DNA from: Pseudomonas vlassakiae
GTDB lineage: Bacteria > Pseudomonadota > Gammaproteobacteria > Pseudomonadales > Pseudomonadaceae
Length of the DNA stretch: 64,000 nt
Assembly: GCF_014269035.2 (NCBI RefSeq)
Contig: NZ_JABWRP020000011.1
Span: 124,001-188,000 of the forward strand
Reading direction: 5' to 3'
A program made the translations under genes and the position numbers. Shown one piece after another: positions 59,520 through 64,000 of the stretch (within the stretch, counting starts at the first letter, position 1; the number at the start of each line of letters is the position of its first letter). The notes below the pieces were generated by a model. The model was not told where the DNA came from. It worked only from the letters and a program-made list of their open reading frames with translations, and ran no database searches.

Positions 59520-60311
59520 TCAATGCAGCTCGAAGGTATCGGCATCCAGGTTGGCCGGGAACTTGGTGCGGTACGCCGCCAGTTCCGCCGCGCTCAGCAC
59601 CGCAGTGAACACCCCGTCTGCCTCGCCTGCACTGAGCAGGCTCTCACCCTGGAAGTCCAGCACCTGGCTGTCGCCAGAATAGGCGAAGCCCTTGCCGTCG
59701 GTCCCCACCCGGTTCACCGCCGCCACGTAGCACAGGTTCTCGATGCCCCGCGCTGGCAGCAGGCGGTTCCAGTGCTGGCGCCGCGCTGCCGGCCAGTTGG
59801 CGGTATACAGCAGCAGGTCCGTGTCCTGGGCATCACAACTCCACACCGGGAAGCGCAGGTCATAGCAGATCAGCGGGCGCACCCGCCAGCCCTTGATCTC
59901 GAACTGCACCTGGCGCTCACCGGGGGTGTAATGCTTGTGCTCCCCCGCCATGCGGAACAGGTGACGCTTGTCGTAATGCAGGATTTCGCCATCCGGCCGC
60001 GCCCACAGCAAGCGGTTGCGGTGGCTGCCGTCGGCGGCCTGGATGATCACGCTGCCGGTGATCACCGCGTCGATACGCTTGGCCTGGGCCTTGAGCCATT
60101 TGTAGGTCGGGCCGTTCTCAGGCTCGCACAGGGTTTCCGACTGCATGGAAAAACCCGTGGTGAACATCTCGGGCAGAACCACCAGATCGCTGCCGCGGGC
60201 CTGGTCCAGCAGCACCTCGAAATGCGCGTAGTTGGCCTCACGGTCATGCCAGGCCAGCGTGGTCTGGACCAGGGCGACTTTCAGGTTGGGCAGTGCACTC
60301 AGATCGCGCAT
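59520..60311 (-). CDS. omega-amidase (YafV/nitrilase family)
   Basis: A 263-aa nitrilase-family amidase: E48 (VVLPEMFTTGFS), K115 (LHYDKRHLF), C149 (LICYDLRFPVWS), the YafV-type signature. YafV hydrolyses alpha-ketoglutaramate and alpha-ketosuccinamate, so it removes the products of glutamine/asparagine transamination. ATG 60311, which overlaps the end of the upstream aminotransferase gene by 13 nt. The overlap argues for coordinated production with that enzyme. Confidence 0.88.
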   Translation of the reverse strand: MRDLSALPNLKVALVQTTLAWHDREANYAHFEVLLDQARGSDLVVLPEMFTTGFSMQSETLCEPENGPTYKWLKAQAKRIDAVITGSVIIQAADGSHRNRLLWARPDGEILHYDKRHLFRMAGEHKHYTPGERQVQFEIKGWRVRPLICYDLRFPVWSCDAQDTDLLLYTANWPAARRQHWNRLLPARGIENLCYVAAVNRVGTDGKGFAYSGDSQVLDFQGESLLSAGEADGVFTAVLSAAELAAYRTKFPANLDADTFELH

Positions 60312-61447
60312 AGTTTTTCCGCTGCCTGACGCAGCGTCTCCTCACGTTTGGCAAAGCACAGGCGTACCAGGCGTTGCTCGGGGATGGGTTGCTGGTAGAA
60401 CACCGACACCGGAATGGTCGCCACGCCATGTTCACGGGTGAGCCACAGAGCCATATCGACATCGTTCAGGTCCGGGCGGATCTGCGAATAGTCGACCAGC
60501 TGGAAATAGGTGCCCGCCGTGCGGGTAAAGCTGAAACGCGAGCCTTCGAGCAGGTCGCAGAACAGGTCGCGCTTGGCCTGGTAGAAGCCCGGCAGTTCGT
60601 CGATGTGTTCCGGGTGCTCGGCCATGAAGTCGGCCAGGGCGCATTGCAGCGGTGTCACGCCACAGAAATTGACGTATTGATGCACCTTGCGCAGTTCGGC
60701 GCTCAAGGCCGGCGGCGCAATCACGTAACCGGTCTTCCAGCCAGTGACGTGGTAGGTCTTGCCAAACGAGCTGACGACGAACGCCCGTGAATACAGCTGC
60801 TCGTGGGCCAACACACTGGCATGGCGCACACCGTCGTAGACCAGGTGCTCGTAGACTTCGTCGCTGACCAGACAGATGTCGCGATCGGCGATCAGACTGG
60901 CCAGTTGGTCCAGGTCTTCGCGGCTGATCAGCGCGCCACTGGGGTTGTGCGGCGAATTGAGGATGACCATGCGCGTGCGTGGGCTCAAGGCATTGCTGAA
61001 CTTCTGCCAGTCGATGCGGAAGTCGCCGTCGCTCAGTTGCACATGCACGCAGCGCCCGCCCGCCAGTTCCACCGACGGCTCGTAGCTGTCGTAGCAAGGG
61101 TCGAAGACGATCACCTCGTCACCGGTGTGGATCAAAGCCTGGATGGCACAGAAAATCGCCTCGGTGGCGCCCGGGGTGATGGTCACCTCCTGATCGGCAT
61201 CCACCTGCGCGCCGTACAGCCGCGCGACCTTGGCCGCCACCTGTTGGCGCAGGGCCGGCAGGCCGGTCATCGGCGAATACTGGTTATGCCCGGCGGCGAC
61301 ATGCCGGCCGACTGCATCGAGCAACGCCTGCGGGGCATTGAAGTCGGGAAAGCCTTGGGACAGGTTGAGCGCGCCGGTCTGCATGGCGAGCTGGGACATG
61401 GTGGTGAAGATGGTCGTGCCGACATTCGGCAGTTTGCTGCGGATCAT
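60299..61447 (-). CDS. PLP-dependent aminotransferase, YbdL-like (glutamine/methionine)
   Basis: A 382-aa fold-I aminotransferase close to YbdL: PLP lysine K230 in SFGKTYHVTGWKTGY, D196 in VSDEVYEH, N167-P170 region SPHNPSG, and the substrate-arginine region near the C-terminus (PEQRLVRLCFAKRE). YbdL accepts methionine and glutamine as amino donors. With the overlapping omega-amidase it resembles the glutamine transaminase-omega-amidase pathway, which recycles the methionine keto acid. ATG 61447. REP pair upstream separates it from der. Confidence 0.88.
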   Translation of the reverse strand: MIRSKLPNVGTTIFTTMSQLAMQTGALNLSQGFPDFNAPQALLDAVGRHVAAGHNQYSPMTGLPALRQQVAAKVARLYGAQVDADQEVTITPGATEAIFCAIQALIHTGDEVIVFDPCYDSYEPSVELAGGRCVHVQLSDGDFRIDWQKFSNALSPRTRMVILNSPHNPSGALISREDLDQLASLIADRDICLVSDEVYEHLVYDGVRHASVLAHEQLYSRAFVVSSFGKTYHVTGWKTGYVIAPPALSAELRKVHQYVNFCGVTPLQCALADFMAEHPEHIDELPGFYQAKRDLFCDLLEGSRFSFTRTAGTYFQLVDYSQIRPDLNDVDMALWLTREHGVATIPVSVFYQQPIPEQRLVRLCFAKREETLRQAAEKLCAI

Positions 61448-61560
61448 GGAGCCCTCTTTCCTGGGGTGTATCCGGCACGGGGTGGAGTCCGAGCATAGCG
61501 GATCGAGCGGTCAGGAAAAAGGTTGAAACAACAGAGGGATTGCGCTGGATCAACGGGCCT

Positions 61561-61672
61561 CTTCGCGGCGGTTCGACGCCTCGATGAACCCGCTCCCACA
61601 GAGACTTCACAGATCCGAATACTGTGCAGTCCTGCGGGCGCGGGTTCATCGAGGCGTCGAACCGCCGCGAAG
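61561..61672. repeat. perfect 32-nt inverted repeat 3' of der
   Basis: The 32-nt arm CTTCGCGGCGGTTCGACGCC (61561-61580, continuing to 61592) is perfectly complementary to 61641-61672, with a 48-nt spacer that contains GCTCCCACA. It shares only the REP core; the long GTTCGACGCCTCGATG segment is a distinct variant. It sits 3' of der and upstream of the aminotransferase gene on the minus strand. Confidence 0.92.
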
Positions 61673-61686
61673 AAGTTACCGCAGAA

Positions 61687-63150
61687 TCAGCGCTTGTCGC
61701 GGCGCTTCTTCTCGGCCTTCTTGTGGTGCGACATCAGCCGGCGCTTCTTGTTGACCTGGCGATCGGTGAGGGTGTTCTTCTTGCCCTCGTACGGGTTCTC
61801 ACCGCCCTTGTACTCGATGCGGATCGGCGTACCGACCAGCTTCAGCACGCGGCGGTAGGTGTTCTCCAGGTAACGCGAGTACGACTTCGGAATCTTGTCG
61901 GTCTGGTTGCCGTGGATCACGATCAGCGGCGGGTTGGCACCACCGAGGTGGGCATAGCGCAGCTTGATGCGGCGACCGTTGACCAGCGGTGGCTGGTGCT
62001 CGCTCACGGCATCTTCGAGGATCTGCGTCAGGCGGCTGGTCGGCCAGCGGGTGACCGCTGACTTGAACGCGGCCTGTACCGACTTGTACAGGTGGCCCAC
62101 GCCCGTGCCGTGCAGGGCCGAGATGAAGTGGATGTCGGCGAAGTCGACGAAGAACAGCCGGCGCTCCAGCTCGGTCTTCACGTAGTCGCGTTCACCCGAC
62201 TCCATGCCATCCCACTTGTTCAGGGCGATGACGATGGCGCGGCCGGCTTCCAGGGCGAAGCCCAGCAGGTTGAGATCATGGTCGACCACACCTTCGCGGG
62301 CATCCATGACGAAGATCACCACGTTGGCGTCCTTGATCGCCTGCAGGGTCTTCACCACCGAGAATTTCTCGACTTCCTCGTGGATCTTGCCGCGCTTGCG
62401 CACGCCAGCGGTGTCGATGAAGGTGTACTTTTCGTCATCACGCTCGAACGGGATGTAGATACTGTCGCGGGTGGTGCCCGGCTGGTCGTACACCACCACG
62501 CGCTCTTCGCCGAGCATGCGGTTGACCAGGGTCGACTTGCCCACGTTCGGGCGGCCGATGATGGCGATCTTGATGCCATCTTTCTCGCTTGGGCCTGGGA
62601 TGCGTACCGCTTCCTCGCCTTCGGCGACTTCAGCGTCCAGCGCTTCCTCGACCTGGTCACGCGGGATGTGGCCGAGTACCGCCTCCATCAGCGCGTTGAT
62701 GCCACGGCCCTGGGAGCCGGCTACCGGAATGGCATTGCCCATGCCCAACGGCGAGAACTCGGCGCGGGCGACGTCGGCGTCGATGTTGTCGATCTTGTTG
62801 GCGACCAGGATGGCCGACTTGTTGCGCTTGCGCAGGTGCTCGGCAATCATCTGGTCGGCGGCGGTCATGCCGGCGCGGGCGTCGACCAGGAACAGCACGT
62901 AGTCGGCTTCCTCGATGGCCATCAGCGACTGCTCGGCCATCTTCTCGTCCATGCCCACTTCGTCACCGGTGATACCGCCGGTGTCGATGAGGATGAAGGA
63001 ACGACCCTGCCAGGTGGCATCACCGTACTGGCGATCACGGGTCAGGCCCGACAAGTCACCGACGATGGCATCGCGGGTCTTGGTCAGGCGGTTGAACATG
63101 GTGGATTTGCCGACGTTCGGGCGGCCCACCAGGGCGATTACGGGAACCAT
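61687..63150 (-). CDS. der: Der (EngA), ribosome-associated GTPase
   Basis: A 487-aa double GTPase with two P-loops: GRPNVGKST near the N-terminus and again in the second half (about residue 205). It has both NKxD motifs and a KH-like C-terminus with a basic tail ([22 protein letters not shown]). It is needed for 50S subunit maturation. ATG 63150 has GGAG 6 nt upstream. Upstream of it lies bamB, the usual neighbour. Confidence 0.96.
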   Translation of the reverse strand: MVPVIALVGRPNVGKSTMFNRLTKTRDAIVGDLSGLTRDRQYGDATWQGRSFILIDTGGITGDEVGMDEKMAEQSLMAIEEADYVLFLVDARAGMTAADQMIAEHLRKRNKSAILVANKIDNIDADVARAEFSPLGMGNAIPVAGSQGRGINALMEAVLGHIPRDQVEEALDAEVAEGEEAVRIPGPSEKDGIKIAIIGRPNVGKSTLVNRMLGEERVVVYDQPGTTRDSIYIPFERDDEKYTFIDTAGVRKRGKIHEEVEKFSVVKTLQAIKDANVVIFVMDAREGVVDHDLNLLGFALEAGRAIVIALNKWDGMESGERDYVKTELERRLFFVDFADIHFISALHGTGVGHLYKSVQAAFKSAVTRWPTSRLTQILEDAVSEHQPPLVNGRRIKLRYAHLGGANPPLIVIHGNQTDKIPKSYSRYLENTYRRVLKLVGTPIRIEYKGGENPYEGKKNTLTDRQVNKKRRLMSHHKKAEKKRRDKR

Positions 63151-63173
63151 GCGGCTCTCCACTCTTGAATTCT

Positions 63174-63206
63174 TGAAAATGCAAAGGCCGCTGCAAGGCA
63201 GCGGCC
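63174..63206 (-). terminator. terminator between bamB and der
   Basis: GGCCGCTGC (63186-63194) and GCAGCGGCC (63198-63206) form a perfect 9-bp stem with a 3-nt loop, followed on the minus strand by TTTGCATTTTC. It lies 61 bp 3' of the bamB stop, before der. Confidence 0.75.
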
Positions 63207-63267
63207 GGAGTTCGGGCGGCGTGTCCTACGCCGCGGCCTGAAGCCCGCCAAGGCTCCAAGCATAGCT

Positions 63268-64000
63268 TCAGCGGATGGTCAGTGCCTCGAGCTTGCCGCT
63301 GTTGCCAAAGACGTAGATGGTGTCGCCGACCACAAGTGGGCGGGCGCGCAGGCCATCGCTGTCGATACGCTCACGGCCGACGAAGCGGCCATCGACCTGG
63401 CTCAGCAGGTGCAGGTAACCCTCGAAGTCCCCCACAGCCACATAGCTGGAGAACACTTCAGGCGCGGTCAGCTGACGGCGAGCCATGGAGTCGTTGGTCC
63501 ACAGGGCGCTGGAAGAGCGCTCGTCGACACTTTCAACGGTACCGGTGGCCTCGCTGACATAGACGTTACCGTAGCCCTGGGCGACACCCACATAGCTGGA
63601 AGCATCGCGCTGCCACAGCACGCGGCCGCTTTCCAGGTCCAGGCCCGCTACGCGGCCTTGGTAGGTGCTGACGTACAGGGTACCACCAGACAGCAGCAAC
63701 CCGCCGTCGATGTCGACCACGCGGTCCAGTTCGGAACGGCCCTGCGGGATGGCCACGCGGCTCTCCCACACCGGCACGCCGTTGTTGATGTCCACCGCCA
63801 CCACCTTGCCGGTGGACAGGCCGGCCACGGCCAGACGGTTGGTGGCGATCGGCGCGCCGGTACCACGCAGGGTCAGCACCGCCGGGGTGTTTTCGTAGAT
63901 CCAGCGGCGGTCGCCGGTAGCGGCATCCAGTCCGATCAGGCGGTCGTCCTGGGTCTGTACCACCACAACGTCACCGTTGTTGGCCGGTGGCGCCAGCACT
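63268..64000 (-). CDS. bamB: BamB, outer-membrane assembly lipoprotein, partial
   Basis: The C-terminal 243 residues of BamB: repeats of the beta-propeller type (ALDLESGRVLWQRDAS, YLHLLSQVDGRFVGRERI, TIYVFGNSGKLEALTIR). The N-terminus with its lipobox lies beyond base 64000. BamB is a WD-like lipoprotein of the Bam complex that inserts outer-membrane barrels. Upstream of der in the standard hisS-bamB-der order. The first codon in the window (GTG) is internal, not a start. Confidence 0.93.
   Translation of the reverse strand, partial: VLAPPANNGDVVVVQTQDDRLIGLDAATGDRRWIYENTPAVLTLRGTGAPIATNRLAVAGLSTGKVVAVDINNGVPVWESRVAIPQGRSELDRVVDIDGGLLLSGGTLYVSTYQGRVAGLDLESGRVLWQRDASSYVGVAQGYGNVYVSEATGTVESVDERSSSALWTNDSMARRQLTAPEVFSSYVAVGDFEGYLHLLSQVDGRFVGRERIDSDGLRARPLVVGDTIYVFGNSGKLEALTIR

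Overview
The window is a high-GC gammaproteobacterial chromosome segment that looks like the Pseudomonas putida group. The evidence is gene order (mreBCD-maf-rng-yhdP-nit-tldD, gatCAB, roxSR, a dpp/opdP cluster, prfC, fecIRA, speC, piuC/fiu, der-bamB), Pseudomonas-type proteins, and at least eight REP-type inverted repeats sharing a GCTCC(T/C)ACA core. This rests on recall of families and gene order, not on a database search. No rRNA, tRNA, CRISPR array, prophage or transposase gene was seen. The window is mostly core genome with two small accessory-looking patches (34.1-36.7 kb and 42.4-43.4 kb).

Layout. 0-12.7 kb: pmbA (partial, minus), darP (plus), then a long minus-strand block read mreB-mreC-mreD-maf-rng-yhdP-nit-tldD. 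It combines the cell-shape elongasome, RNase G, a Maf house-cleaning pyrophosphatase, an AsmA-like envelope lipid-transport protein and the TldD protease subunit. 12.9-17.7 kb: divergent gatCAB (Glu/Asp-tRNA amidotransferase), a small RlpA-like lipoprotein and a CaCA-type antiporter. 17.7-20.1 kb: an amino-acid permease and an AEC transporter. 20.3-23.0 kb: RoxSR redox two-component system and a divergent SIMPL protein.

23.4-34.1 kb: a peptide-uptake locus with two near-duplicate DppA-type binding proteins, an OpdP-type OprD porin, a third diverged binding protein, and one full set of DppBCDF. 34.1-36.7 kb: a minus-strand patch with a paralogous pair of unknown proteins and an operon of a 299-aa membrane protein followed by two almost identical 24-aa hydrophobic proteins, each with its own Shine-Dalgarno sequence and 3' hairpin. 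36.9-40.7 kb: a SnoaL-AraC fusion regulator, a PuuB-like FAD oxidase, a cupin and an orphan putrescine-type binding protein. 40.7-43.1 kb: prfC and a HigBA-like toxin-antitoxin pair. 43.2-46.9 kb: an osmoprotectant ABC transporter (permease-binding protein-permease-ATPase) behind a long structured-looking leader.

47.0-51.1 kb: fecI-fecR-fecA ferric-citrate-type signalling system. 51.5-52.7 kb: speC ornithine decarboxylase with a strong terminator. 52.8-59.4 kb: iron/siderophore locus (Sel1-repeat protein, PiuC dioxygenase, Fiu-type receptor, and a PepSY-TM/flavodoxin/FNR fusion reductase) with candidate Fur boxes. 59.5-61.4 kb: a methionine/glutamine aminotransferase overlapping an omega-amidase, a likely keto-acid salvage pair. 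61.7-64.0 kb: der and partial bamB.

Points most worth a second look: the tandem 24-aa membrane proteins with their membrane-protein partner; the unknown paralog pair beside them; probable ATT start codons for mreC and possibly for the antiporter; the PepSY-flavodoxin-FNR fusion; and the self-complementary, family-varying REP pairs that always sit 3' of genes.
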